The position numbers and the translations under genes are program-made. From contig OZ022238.1 in assembly GCA_963978895.1 (NCBI GenBank), forward strand, positions 248,001 through 312,000: a DNA stretch of 64,000 bases, given 5' to 3'. The notes under the pieces were generated by a model. The model worked only from the letters and a program-made list of their open reading frames with translations. It made no database searches and was not told the origin of the DNA. Positions 52,272 to 64,000 of the stretch are shown here, piece by piece. Numbering within the stretch: the stretch's first letter is position 1; every line of letters starts with the position of its first letter. This DNA is from Erpobdella octoculata (Eukaryota > Annelida > Clitellata > Hirudinida > Erpobdellidae).

Positions 52272-55200
52272 TCAATCACTGACATCGGCGGCAGAGGCAG
52301 TTTCACCCTCATCTGCCTTGTAGTCGAAGAATCTTTGCGAATCTTTCAGTAATTTGATATTGCACGGAGCTGCTCCGAACGTTCGCATGCCGATAGCCGG
52401 AAAGAGAGGAGAATTGTGGTGCCCGTAATTTATCCTCAGGATCTTCGGAAAAAAACATTGATTTTATGATTGCATTACACGAAAAGTACATGCAAAAAAA
52501 CATGTGTGCAATTTTTAGGTATGTATGCATATATGTGTATGCAGTGTTGGGGACTATTACTCTAAAAAGTAATATATTACTATTACAGTTACTTGGCTTA
52601 AAAATGTAATATACTACTATTACAAGTTACTTTTTAAAATTTGTAATATATTACTATTACAAGTTACTGACAAAATGTAATACTATTACACAGCTATTAC
52701 TTTACTTCATGGCACTAAGTGCTCGAAGCCATATCGAAAAATTTGGACAGGTTCAGAAACTATATAATTAACATCATCATCATCATCATCATCATCATTT
52801 ATTTTTTAAACGTCCCTATTCCACGCTATGCTAGGGTTGGACGTTTTTTCCATATCAGGCCCCTCCACAAGTCACAATCCAGGGCAGACTGTCGCTTCAG
52901 GCCGAGCTCATAAATTCTTCTTCAAGCCCATAGCTAACTTTTCACTTCCGTCTAGGCCGAGAAAAGAAAGCGCGGACCTTGTCGACCTTGTTTGATCAGG
53001 CGACGTCCGAGCCGGCAGGAAATTCTTTGTTTTGTTACCCATATGGAATTTGGAGCAAAGTTTTACCCGGATGCCCTTCCTGCGAACCTCCCTTTAGTCG
53101 CCTTTTACGACACGCATAGGAGGATACACGGTGGTTCTATTCTATCGGCCCGAACCACATCACGTTGGAACAAATATAAATCAGTAATTACAACACAAAA
53201 ATTTTATTTTTTTGCAAAATAACAAAATAACTAATAAAAATACAATGTTTATTATATTCCATTATTAGCACGAAGTAGGAGTTGCTTCTCAAAATTTTCA
53301 TCAGATAGACGATTCCGTCTAGGTGTAAGAATTTGGCCACCAAGACTAAACAAACGTTCTACTGGAGCACTAGATGGCATACCAGTATTATACCGGAAAA
53401 ACAATGATTTCACAGTAGGGTAATGAACAAGACAACCAATATCTCGTGATGTGTCAGATAGAAACCTGTCCATTTCTGCAAGAATTGTGGAGCCATTGTC
53501 TACATTTTCTTCAAAAGAAAAAAAGCTTTCATCACAAGAACCATGTTCTAATAGTCCAGATTCACTGTTCTGCAAAACAGGAGAAACTCTTTCGCTTTCA
53601 TCTGTCATTGCTTTCATTAAAATCTGTCGCGCTCTTTCTTTGGCAGCTTGATCTTCTAACCACCGCAGACGAAATTGAGGATGTGTCAAACTTGATAAGA
53701 TAAGATCATCTCTGGTAAGATATCCCTTAAATCGCTTGTCGACACCGGATAAAAGTGCATCTACAAGCGGAGAAGCTAATTTAGCTGCGATTACGGCTGG
53801 TCCATACATCAACAGTGGTACATAGATAAGAAATCCTTGTCAGCAGTGTCGTCAAAGATTCCATTTTATCTCGATGCAGCATTTCCAGTCGGTCTACAAA
53901 ATTAAAAAATTACTTTAAAGCATATTTCAAAATTTCAATATTTTGCTTAAGCTGCTTGCATGTTTCAATAGTCATGTAAACCCAGACTGGGATGCAAATA
54001 TATCAAGCGGTTGCTTTGGCGCTACTGAATGTATTTGTTTAACCCCCCATAACTGAAATTATAAAACATACCCTATGCAATTAAGTCAAGATTTTAATTT
54101 ATAGCCTTACCCATTACTGTTTTTCTTGACATGACAGTCCTTCCTGGCTGTAATCCAGTAACTAATTCAATGAATGAAGGCTGTTCCACCACACTGAAAC
54201 ATTGCATGTCAGCGACAACAAATTTCATTATCAATCTATTCACTTGTTCTTGAGAAAGTAATGTAGATGCAGTAATGTAGATACAGTAATGGTTTTTTAA
54301 AGTCCAGTGTCGACTGAATTTTATTAGCTGGTCCTGTTTTCAATATGTTGCTCTTTGTACATTGTTTTGAAGCTTCCAACCTGGCCATTGACGATGGATG
54401 GACACGCTAAGTAACAAAAAAGTTACAATTCGTCATCAAAAGTACTTAGTAATATATCATAAATCATAACACTTGCTACAAGAGCTCAACTAATTTACTA
54501 TGTTTTCATTTTAGTACTTTGTGATTATAACTATCTAAAATATAACCAAATTAAGTGCGTTTTTTCATTTTAGTCATCGATAACAAATACAAATGAATCT
54601 TACCTTCAGATGAGTTTTCCACTTTAGGCAAACATAACCTACACCTAACTTTTAGATTTTTAGCGGTTTCTGACACAATCGTAAAAAATTCACTGTATGG
54701 GGATTTGGAAAATTCCACTACAGCCTCTGTCTCCTCTGCTTCTCTATCAAATTCTTCTTCAGTTTCATTTTCGAAACTGTGTGAACTTAATTCGTTTTTG
54801 CTAGACATAACGCAACAGTTACTTAGCGATCTAAAAAGCGTATCAAACGGGCAGCAAAAAGCGATAAAGGAAGACAATGACAGCTTAGCTAAACGGGGTT
54901 CTAGCGTGCATAGACATTTTACATAAATAAAATTGACATCGACAACAAAATTTCAATTTTTTTAAAAATATATGTAACGAAAAAAATAACGTAAATTTCG
55001 TTACAATTACTCAAAAAAAGTAATATATTTCTATTACATATTACTTTGAAATAAAAGTAATCGCTACTATTACAAGTTACTGAAAAAAGTAATACTATTA
55101 CAGTAACGCGTTACTTGTAACGCGTTACTCCCCAACACTGTGTGTATGTATGTATGTATGTGTGTGGTGTATTTTTCTTTATACATGTTACTTTGTGCAC

Positions 55201-58200
55201 TTATACGTATGCACGTTATGAGTGTATAACCGTAAGTATACGTATTTCATTTTATGCACTCATTTGATTGTACGTACGTACTTACACGTGTATACGTAAT
55301 TACAGATGATATGAATAACAGCTGATTTGAATAACAGCTGATATGAATAACAGCTGACATGAATAACAGCTGATATGAATAACAGCTGATATGAATAACA
55401 GCTGATATGAATAACAGCTGATTTGAATAACATCTGATATGAATGACCTGGTGTGAATTCCTGGTAAAATAAACAATCTGAGATCCTTCCTCCATTTCCA
55501 CACCGCAGCCGATTCGGTCTCCGAAAGAGGAAGGAACCGGTTTTTCCTGAATGACTTTTTGATTTTTATAAAATCTGGAAAAAAAGTTTTGTGGTGAGTA
55601 AACACCGTTTTTAGATGATAATGCAAATTATCGAGATAAGGATAATCATCATAATCACAACTTTCAAAATTATCATCATCATCATCACAACTTCCATCAT
55701 TATCACGAACACCATCATCATCATCATTACCCCTTCCATCATCATCATCACTTACAGTCCTGAAGAACAGTGGTAACCAATGGAATCATCGGTCAATCCA
55801 GGATGGTCTGATAATTGGCATTTTGTGAGCCCGATAGAAACTGTTTGACCGAAACAAAGAGCTGCGACAAATCAAAAAATTACGTTTATTAATTATTGAA
55901 CCATGAATTGTAGTTTAAATACTTTTTTAAATAATTCACAAAATAAAAAATATAATTGAGCTGACCATTAACTGAATAAAATTTTTTTTTCTATTCTTTA
56001 ACATATTCAAATACTGAACTATTGTTACCTATACAAATTGTATTAAACTCACTACCAGGCCTTAAACATATTCAATTGAAAAAAAATAATAATAAATACC
56101 AATTTTAAATAATTTAAAAAAATATATTAACAAACAAATCATATTATTTAACGAATACCGTGTTTAATATTTACATACCAATTTCAAAGTAATTCCTTAT
56201 ATCATGTTCCACGCTCTTGGGAAGTGTTAAAAATGAGTCCACAGCTGATAGGCCTTGAGGTGGTAGGCTGGTAGAAATTAGCATATTTTATTATAATTAT
56301 ATCCTCTAACAGCATATTTTATTATAATTATATCCTCTAGCAGCATATGTTATTATAATTATACCCTCTAACAGCATATTTTATTATAATTATATCCTTT
56401 AACTGGTCAAGTCCATAGTTGTTAACTGTCTCGAAGATTAATTAACGTACAAATTAGATAAAAATAAACTAATAAATTCTCAAAGAAATACCTTGCCATA
56501 GTGTAGTCCTTGTTCATTTCTATATTTCCACTGATAATATTGTACTTGTATGTCAGATCAGGCTGAAGTTTATGAATATTCAATTAATTTTAATGAACTA
56601 TTCAATCATATCTATTCGTTGTTTTTTTAAATTCAAACCGACCAATGGGGTTTTGTCGTTGATCTTCCATATGGACTCCTCTGCCAGTTTGACGGACACG
56701 GAACCTCCTTTAGAACTCGATAAATTCACGCAAGCAAACATTTTTTCCGGGAAACTTTTCGATATTCTTTCTCTATGAATCTAGTTTTGTGCAATTATGA
56801 AAAAATAAAAAATGAAATTATTCAATAAATCACACAATTATGTTGATGTATATATGTATTATAATCAGTTGATTAAATCAACCAATCACTTGATTATGTT
56901 AATATCAGTATTATAATCAGTTGATTGATTCAACCAATCACTTAATTATGTTAATATCAGTATTATAATCAGTTGATTGAATCAACCAATCACTTGATTA
57001 TGTTAATATCAGTATTATAATCAGTTGATCGAATCAACCAATCACTTAATTATGCTAATATATGTATTATAATCAGTTGATTGAATAAATCAATCACTTA
57101 ATTATGTTAATGTATGTATTATAATCAGTTGATTGAAGACAAACAAACTTCAATATTTTTTGCTTTCAAGAAAAAATGCCTTTTCCCCCTATCAAAGATC
57201 AATCCCCAAGTGATTTCATCTCCCGTTTCTATGACGACATTTGGGTTGTTCACTTTGATTTCTTTGCCAGAAATGTAAAGCCTTTGTAAAGTATTCGTAA
57301 AATAATATAAAACGACATAAAAACCTTTACTTTTATATAAACAACATTTTAAAACTTAAATCCTTTTTTTTACTTCATCAGTATTGCAAATCTTTTTTAT
57401 AAGTTATATATATATCTATAATTTAGATCCACTTTACTACCTAAATGTAAACATTTAGATATTCTCTATGAATTTGAATATTTAATTTCATTAACCAATC
57501 TCAGTTGTTCCACTCACAAAACAGCTATGACCTACCTTTTTGCTTTAACATTGTAACCAATCGAATGAAGTCTGCCACCGGGTGCCCTCCTTTCTGACCA
57601 ATCGGACGGCACGATTCCCAAACACACTTCGCTTCCTTTTTCCATCACACTGTCAATTACTGGAGATGAAACATTTAATAAAAATTACTAATTGACATTT
57701 AATAAAAATTACTAATTAAAATTTAATAAAAATTATTAACATTTAATAAGAATTACTAATTAACATTTAATAAAAAGTAATAATTACCATTTAAAAAAAT
57801 TACTAATTAACATTTAATAAAAATTACCAATTAACATTTAATAAAAACGAGTAATTAACATTTAATTAAAATTACTAATTGACATTTAATAAAAATGACT
57901 AATTAACATTTAATAAGAATGACTAAATAACATTTAATATAAATTACTAATTAACATTTAATAAATACAAACAAATTTTAATTATTTTTTATCATCATCA
58001 TCTACCGTTTTAATTCGTCCATATATCTACGTTTGAGCATTTTTGGGTCATCATCATGTTTGCTGTTTTTGAATGATTTCAAACAAATTAAGCTACTCCC
58101 ACATTCTTCTTCTTCTTTCTCATACCAAAATTCTATTTAAAACATTATTCTCAAGTCTTCTTGATTCAGCTTCTGAGCACCACACTGGTCAGCTGCTTAT

Positions 58201-60803
58201 CTGTGCGTCTAAAACCACCAATCATTTCTGTCCCCATATTATGAGTTTACCAATCACCATACTCTTCCATGGCCTCTGTGCTTTTAGCAACATTCGCCAT
58301 GCACCAATCTGCGCTCACCGATTCATCAACAATAAAAAAAAACTGGAACTCACCGATTCATCACCGATGATAAAAAAAAGAAAAATTGGAACTCACCGAT
58401 TGTGACGTCTTTAAAACTCTCCGTGAAATAAACGTGGCTTTTGACGTTCTCTTTCAGCGGTTCCTCGTGGGAGGCCAAACTGAATCAAAAGTATTTATAT
58501 AAAACAAATTAAAAGAAAATAATAAATTGAAATTTATTAATACTTTAATTGAAAATTTGTAATTCTTCAGACGATGACACTTACACGACTCTTTTGTCGG
58601 AAGATGAAAACGATAGTCTAGACATTTTCTGCAATAGATGAACAAGAATTAAATATAAAAATAGATGTATTCATATAAATTAGTTACAACTGTTATATAC
58701 GCATAATAACTAATTATATATAGTTTAATAATAATAATAAAATAATTAATATAACTGGATATATTTTGACAAACCTCAAAAATAATTAACAAAATAAACA
58801 ATACATTAAATAAGAGATATAAAAAATTTAATAAATAATTTTAAAAAAGAAACACAAGAATATAACATAACAACCTTCCAGATTTCATCCATCGTGAGTT
58901 TGATTTTCGAATTCGTCGACGACATGCTGATGATCGGATACAACGATTCTTCTCCGTTGTATTTCACGTCTGCAATCTGATTTAAAATAAAATTTTATTT
59001 AGAGTAAAAGTCCTCAAGAGCAGCTGCTAAATTAATAAATGATTGCTCCAAAATACTTGTATTTCACGTCTGCAATCTGTTTTAAAATAAAATTTTTATT
59101 TAGAGTAAAAGTCCTCAAGAGGGGTTGCTAAATTAATAAATGATTGCTCCAAAATACTTGTAACAGATGAAAATAATAGACTTAGGCGTAGTTTAATATA
59201 GAGTTCAGAATAGTCCATAGTCATTGAATTGTGATTGTTAAACTTTTTGGTAAGAATAATACAATCTCAGCTATAAACATGACAAAAAGTTACTACTAAT
59301 ATGCAATGATAAACAAAAGAAAAAAATCTGAATGATTAGTCATTGATTTATTATATTTTGTTAACTGTTTAAAGTTGTATTTATTTTGATTTATTTACAT
59401 CAAGATCAAAATGCTATTAATTTCTGTTATTATAAACAAAGTATTATTGCCTTGTATGTTTCAATATTACAATATGTCTGAATAACATAAATTGAAATAG
59501 AAATTAAATTGAAGATTAAACTGAGATTTATTAGGGAAACTGGAAATACAATTAAAATAGAAATTAAAATGGGCTCAAAAATAGAAATGAAAACAGAAAT
59601 TGGAGTAATTTCTGTTAATTGAAATTAAAGCTGAAGTTGAAACATACACAAATCTAATCTAAATAATAAATAATTTTGTTCTTTTTTTATTAGGGATTTA
59701 AAATATTACTAATAATATATTTAAATGATAAAATATTATTTATAAAAGCATACCTTTTCATGGTTCTTGAAAAACTGGATTGAAGAAATAGAATCTTCGA
59801 TGAAAGTAATCCCACAACCGAGTTTATCTCCGAATTCTACGCTGCACAAATTCACCGTGGTGACTTCGCCATTCTTTTTTATTCTGAAAATTTGTAAATG
59901 TATCAAATTTGATCAACATTTAAAATTAAATAAACTAATTACAAGGAACGCTCCTCTTACTCTTAAATACATGTTAATTTATGTATAGATAAATTCTAAA
60001 CTAACAATGATCAGAAATTATTAAAGTTGAATTTGTTTTAATCAGTTCTGAACTAATTTTGTAATATAACCTTTATTTAATGACACGTTAATTTATGCAT
60101 TGAAATTTCAATAAAATTCAATCTGAACTTTATTGCACATTATCACTGACATGCCAAGCGTACGTGTTGTGTTGTGCGCAACATTTTATCGTTATTAAAG
60201 AATAAAAATAAAATTCTAACTTCCTATCTTTGACGTTCCAGCCGATGCTTCCCGGAACATCTCCCGGTCGAACGGTTTTCGGGAACGTAAGATTTCCCAC
60301 TCCGAACGTTATTTCGCAATCTTTTGCATTCAACTCTTTAAAAACGTAACAGTAATGTGTGAAAAAAATCTTTTTTATAAAATAATAATAATTCTCTCAG
60401 AGTTGAAAAAACTAACTAACTTACCAAATTCGTAATATTTAAGATCCGTATTAAAAGGTAAATGTCCGCATATAGATGCCGTCAGAGGAATGTTTAGCTT
60501 TATATAATCTGATATTTTCAAGAAACTGAAAACACAAATTTAAAATGAAAGTTAATAATGATAATTTCTACATAATAATAACTACTAAATATTAAAAAGA
60601 ATCACTATTTAACCATAATATTACCTAATCTCGTTACTATCTTCATCGATCTGTACTAGATTTTTATATCTCAATCGAAATTTTTTCAATACAATTTTCT
60701 TCTCTTTCGGTAGAAAAAGAGAGCCAGCAATATCATCCACTCCTACTCCTCCTCCTACCAACTCTTCACCGAACTTTCGCAAACCTTTCAAGAAAGTATC
60801 CAT
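52272..60803 (-). CDS. Triple-SPRY protein, minus-strand copy (15 exons)
   Basis: Exons high to low: 60803-60625, 60525-60425, 60335-60221, 59883-59754, 58976-58875, 58628-58585, 58479-58397, 57659-57536, 57281-57149, 56780-56643, 56562-56492, 56267-56179, 55861-55756, 55574-55448, 52442-52272; they join in frame to 570 residues with good splice sites. Residues 1-60 are basic/acidic and intracellular in character, with no signal peptide. SPRY1 about 95-200 (SIGWNVKD, GDKLGCGI, IQFFKN, SLYPII); SPRY2 about 235-365 (LGIVPSDW, SIGYNVKAK, GDEITWG, MFACVNL); SPRY3 about 430-550 (DDSIGYHCSSG, FGDRIGCGVEM, VYFTRN, LFPAIGMRTFG). Every unit keeps its core, unlike the plus copy, so this is probably the functional one. 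Substrate or partner unknown. The last intron (3 kb) contains a hAT element. A RING ORF follows on the same strand. Confidence 0.8.
52768..53165 (-). repeat. Retroposon nested in the hAT element
   Basis: A GC-richer block ends on the minus strand with (ATG)n after GGGACGTTTAAAAAATAAAT and contains CGTAAAAGGCGACTAAAGGG and AGGAAGGGCATCCGGG. A 3' trinucleotide tail suggests a SINE or LINE 3' end. Class not certain. Confidence 0.5.
53252..54877 (-). pseudogene. hAT transposase, internally deleted
   Basis: 54877-54551 encodes an acidic N-terminus and the start of a BED-type zinc finger (VRCRLCLPKVE). A short middle piece near 54115-54230 reads MKFVVADMQCFSVVEQPSFI. 53812-53252 encodes the C-terminal dimerisation region (PSSAPVERLFSLGGQILTPR, RLSDENFEKQLLLRAN), the hAT hallmark. 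Most of the catalytic core between the pieces is missing, so the element is non-autonomous. Confidence 0.75.
55303..55445 (-). repeat. 16-bp minisatellite after the SPRY3 exon
   Basis: About nine tandem AACAGCTGATATGAAT units begin a few bases beyond the GTCATT donor of exon 55448-55574. The SPRY frame would continue through it as a Ser/Tyr/Ile-rich repeat if the donor were skipped. Confidence 0.8.
55625..55755 (-). repeat. GAT/ATC-rich microsatellite in intron 13 of the minus copy
   Basis: Counterpart of 45425-45680. Read in gene sense it starts at the GTAAGT donor and has GATGATGATGATGG and GAAAGTTGTGATTATGATG words. Confidence 0.75.
56283..56400 (-). repeat. 31-bp minisatellite in intron 11 of the minus copy
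   Basis: Four tandem copies of a 31-bp unit containing CATATTTTATTATAATTATA. In gene sense its core TATAATAAAATATG equals the core of the 38-bp array in the homologous intron of the plus copy. Confidence 0.8.
56826..57135. repeat. 52-bp minisatellite with an internal dyad
   Basis: About six tandem units; each contains AGTTGATTGAATCAACC, which is itself a near-perfect palindrome. Lies in intron 9 of the minus triple-SPRY gene. Confidence 0.8.
57662..57970. repeat. 24-bp minisatellite in intron 7 of the minus copy
   Basis: About 12-13 imperfect tandem copies of CATTTAATAAAAATTACTAA plus TTAA. It starts two bases beyond the acceptor side of exon 57659-57536. Confidence 0.8.
58073..58330 (+). 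other. Antisense coding-like segment in intron 7 (minus copy)
   Basis: Open + strand frame with LLSHTKILFKTLFSSLLD and CASKTTNHFCPHIM, homologous to the antisense segment in the equivalent intron of the plus copy (41810-42049). No family recognised. Confidence 0.45.
58957..59162. repeat. 100-bp tandem duplication covering a splice acceptor
   Basis: 58957-59056 and 59057-59162 are near-identical. Each carries the first bases of minus-strand exon 58976-58875 (GCAGACGTGAAATA in sense) plus its acceptor and intron end. The upstream duplicate is therefore a decoy 3' splice site. Confidence 0.75.
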
Positions 60804-61200
60804 TCTATTCTACAATAAAACTATACAGACAATAATTTACAAAGTCCCAAATAGAAAATTTGTTCTGTTACGCCATTGACAACCAGGTAAGCACGACTTC
60901 TTGGGGAATTTTTTTTAGTAATCAGTACGCATAAGTAAGAGCGTCTTTAAACCTAATTTTAAAATTCTAAAAAAATTAAAAAAATTACTAATGTATTACA
61001 TAAATAAAAATGGAATTATTTATAAGGTGTTTTAAACATTTTAAAAATTATTCAAAAACAAATTTTCTCCTAATTTTCTGGTTGCCAAAGACGCCATGAT
61101 TATTCAATCTGACGAATAATCGCACATTTGTATGAATAGGACAGTTATTGAATAGTAGATTAAAACTATTTTTTATCGAAAATTAATAATATTTTTTCGC
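60804..61200. promoter_or_regulatory. Divergent promoter region
   Basis: 397 bp separate the start codon of the minus-strand triple-SPRY gene and that of the + strand coiled-coil gene. It contains an 8-bp perfect dyad GATTATTC...GAATAATC (61098-61121) and no ORF. A shared bidirectional promoter is inferred from spacing only. Confidence 0.4.
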
Positions 61201-64000
61201 ATGAGCCAGCTCAAAGAAAATAATGGGAATTTCTATCCAGAGCATTCTCAGTTTGATATTTGTCACCAGATAGAGTTGTTTGAAAGAAAACTAAAAGTCT
61301 TTTAATTAATTTCTTTTGTGCATAAATTTTAATCAAATTTCAACAATGTTATTATAATTTTCCAGCAAACCAACTCAGACATTGAAAGTATAAAACATCT
61401 GGCAGAACGAGATGATGAAGTATTTAAAGAAAGTAGAGCAGCCATTAATACAGTATTTAAACAGTTTTCTTATAAAAAAAATTGATTTAAACAATTGGTT
61501 GAAAATATTAATAAATTGAATTTGTATTTTTTTTAAATGTAGCTAAAAAGAGATATTGAAAGTAAGGAAGACTTTTTCTTGAATTTACAAATAGAAGAAT
61601 TAAATGGGAAAAACATTCCTAGAGGTTGGTAGGTTGAAAGTATGAAATTCAAGATAAACAGCTTGATTTAGTTATAATAAAAAAATTGAGCGCTATACTA
61701 ACATAAACATATTGTATTTTAAAAGTCATAAATTAAAATTTATTTATTCATTTAATTATTAATTAATTTATTAAACTTATTAATTAATCTTTATGTTTGT
61801 AATTAATTATCAATTCATGAGTGATTTAATTGGTTAATTATTTGTATTCTGATTTATTTTCAGATAACTGTAACAGTACAACACAGAATTTCCATGTAAT
61901 TAAGTAACATTTTTTAACAGTTTTATTTACCAAATTTTATTTTTTTTAAATTTATGATTATTTGATTACATATAAATGTAATTAATTGCAAAATGATAAA
62001 TATAATAATTAAAATAACATTTAAATTTTAGATCACTATTTTATTCATAATGTGAAATTATTTTAAACCAATTAATTTATTTAAAAATAAAAACAATTTA
62101 TTCAGATTTGATACAATATTTCAGCACTCCAGTAAATCCTTAGATGATGTCGATCATCATCACCATCATAACTGCCAATCGGATTGTCATGCCAACAAGT
62201 CTAAAAGCATGACAAGTTTGAATTTTAGCATTGGTACTGATCAGAACAAAAACGGATATTCAATGAAACCTTCGATTTTAGATCAGAACAATCCAGAAAC
62301 TGATTTTAAAAAAATTCCTACATGGTATGAATGAATGAATGACTGATAAATTTATGGATTTTTTAATTATTTAAAATTGAATTTCAATTTTGTTTTAATT
62401 CAAGGGAACAACGAATAGAAGATTTTAAGGTACTAGTATAAGTTTTATTTTAATTTTTAGTTTTTTTTTGAAGGTAGATTATTAAATTATTATGATCAAA
62501 TAATTATGTCAAATTATATAAAAAGATTAAAATGATATTATGTGATAAATATTTCTTTAATACCATAAATGATAATTTTGTTGACATGATTATTTATATA
62601 GAGAGAAGACCAATTGTTTCAAGATGATGATTATGATGATGATGGTGGTGGTGGGGATGGCATTCAACTTTCACAAGCATTAAAAAAAGTTTGACATTTG
62701 AATACAATATTTTAAATTATATATCTTGTTTTATAAAATGAAGTATTTGTATGATTCTGTTATATTTTAGTTTATACTTATTAAATATCTACAAAAACAA
62801 ATAATTTTAAAACAGTAAATTTGTTTATCCAGGCTATAAATACTGACAACTATCACAATAAGGTTAAAAAAAAAATTTTTCTATTTAATTAATTTAATAT
62901 TATAAGATTATAATTTATCAAAATATATTTTTTTATTTCTTTCTGAAGGTGCTAAATAATTTTGAAAAGACAAAATTACTAAAAAACTGGAGAAGTTTGT
63001 ATTAATTAATTCTATATATTTTATTGTTTTTATTATTTTTTTTGTAAGTTACATTATAGGAATGAATGCATCAAATTGATATCATACAATTTTGGCCAAT
63101 TGTGGTATCCCATTTCTTCCTATTAGTTTCATTTATTTCATCAAAAAGGATCGAACCTCCACTATTTTACACAACCTTAAAAGTTGTTTATTCTGTAAAA
63201 CATTAAAGATTTCATCAAAATTAAAAATTTCAATCAACATATAGATTATAGAATTTAAATTTTTAATTGCAATAAAATGAAAATTTAAATTTAAGTAGAT
63301 TAAACTTCAATATGTTTACTACATATACTTTTAAAAATACGTCGTTTTAAACTTTTAATATTCCAGTGTCTTTTAAATGATTGAAGTTGTTTTGAAAAAT
63401 TTAGAAAAAGTTTCAATTTATTCCACAGGTGTCACTACAGACAAAGAAAAGTCAAACTACCTTGATCGAATACAGGTATTAGAGTGATATAATTTGAAAT
63501 AAATAATTGCGTAAACAATTTTGTCATTGATTGTGATTTTATCATGAATTTTTCGTAAACAATATTAGAAGTTTTTTAGATGTATAATATCTTATAATTA
63601 ATGGTCCAACATGATTTTGAATACTAATTGAAATTTCAGGTTATCAGAATAGTCTTATTTCATCATACCTTCTTATTTGATTAAATAAAATTAATATAAT
63701 TGATACTTTATTATTAATAAATAATTTGATAGTTCATAAAATTAGAATATTGAAATTAATAACAGTTAATTTAGATTTAAGATAGATGAAATAAAAATAT
63801 TTATTTTCGTTCCGAAACAAAACAAATAACTAGATGCTGGCAGAACAGTTGAATTCAAGCGAACAACGATGTAAAGAGCTTGAAAAAGTTTGTAGAAATC
63901 AAAAACTCGAAAACCAAAGATTACGATTAGAGGGGTCACACGTCTGTGAAAAACTGAATGAACTTCTCAGAGTTGAAAGGTCAACAGTTGAATCTTCCAC
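61201..64000 (+). CDS. Coiled-coil protein, 5' part (at least 11 exons, partial)
   Basis: Exons: 61201-61296, 61366-61452, 61543-61624, 61864-61895, 62125-62324, 62405-62429, 62602-62688, 62833-62862, 62949-62994, 63429-63475, 63834 to beyond the window. All join in frame; several are only 25-47 nt. The start ATG at 61201 opens MSQLKENNGNFYPEHSQ. The chain is charged, with heptad-like stretches (IELFERKLKQTNSDIESIKH and, near the window edge, EQRCKELEKVC and NQRLRLEG), a His-rich patch (VDHHHHHNC) and an Asp/Gly-rich patch (DDDYDDDGGGGDG). No signal peptide or membrane segment. The pattern suits a cytoskeletal or centrosomal coiled-coil protein, but I do not recognise the family. Confidence 0.6.

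Larger units (their letters stand above)
52542..55140 (-). mobile_element. hAT transposon with perfect 8-bp target duplication
   Basis: Starts CAGTGTTGGGGACTATTAC and ends with the reverse complement of CAGTGTTGGGGAGTAACGCG. Flanked by TGTGTATG at 52534-52541 and 55141-55148. Subterminal regions are full of AGTAAT/TATTAC repeats on both sides. Transposase remnants lie on the minus strand, and a foreign repeat is nested at 52768-53165. It sits in the last intron of the minus triple-SPRY gene; the homologous intron of the plus copy lacks it, so it arrived after the duplication. Confidence 0.9.

Noticed and set aside
52719..53222. ORFs inside the nested retroposon
   Set aside because: They cross the repeat boundary and show no protein family.
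55303..55445. CRISPR-like array
   Set aside because: Direct repeats are contiguous 16-bp units without spacers, in animal DNA; it is a minisatellite.

Overview
This is AT-rich (about 70%) animal nuclear DNA. Genes are split by many short GT-AG introns, and the sequence between them is dense in microsatellites, MITE-like foldbacks, SINEs, CR1-group LINEs, a Ty3/gypsy fragment and hAT elements. The gene families (uromodulin-type D8C/VWD/EGF secreted proteins, PAN-like modules, SPRY and RING proteins) are metazoan. The base composition and repeat load fit a non-bilaterian such as a hydrozoan cnidarian, but that is a guess. The gene models below were spliced by hand from open frames, splice signals and comparison of paralogues inside the window.

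Left part (1-35.7 kb): a head-to-tail tandem cluster of three VWDE-like genes (von Willebrand factor D and EGF domain type) on the + strand. Copy 0 is only its 3' end (651-1707). Copy A (5614-15723, probably extending through alternative splicing to 19728) is complete: signal peptide, D8C domain, cysteine-rich middle, VWD domain starting at GDPHFLTF, a furin-like RKKR site and an EGF-like domain. It is followed by three PAN-like exons joined by 15-18 nt Thr-rich micro-exons, all in phase 1. Copy B (24647-35690) matches A exon for exon through the VWD domain and then stops, with retroelement debris where its 3' half should be.

Middle (36-38.4 kb): a degraded Ty3/gypsy fragment on the minus strand (gag zinc knuckle, DSGAD protease, start of reverse transcriptase), ending in a block that also occurs inverted at 4859-5222.

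Right part (39-61 kb): the most striking structure, a mirror-image duplication. A triple-SPRY gene on the + strand (39164-46399, 14 exons) and its paralogue on the minus strand (60803-52272, 15 exons) face each other tail to tail. Each is followed on its own strand by a small RING-finger ORF, intact on the minus strand (51535-51876) and frameshifted on the + strand (about 46358-46660). A GC-rich, nearly full-length CR1-group LINE (48031-50880, minus) sits between the two RING copies. A hAT element with perfect 8-bp target duplications (52542-55140) has entered the last intron of the minus copy. Several homologous introns of the two copies carry related repeats, and one carries a shared antisense coding-like segment.

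Right edge (61.2-64 kb): the 5' part of an unidentified coiled-coil protein gene on the + strand with at least 11 small exons, head to head with the minus-strand triple-SPRY gene and about 0.4 kb from it.
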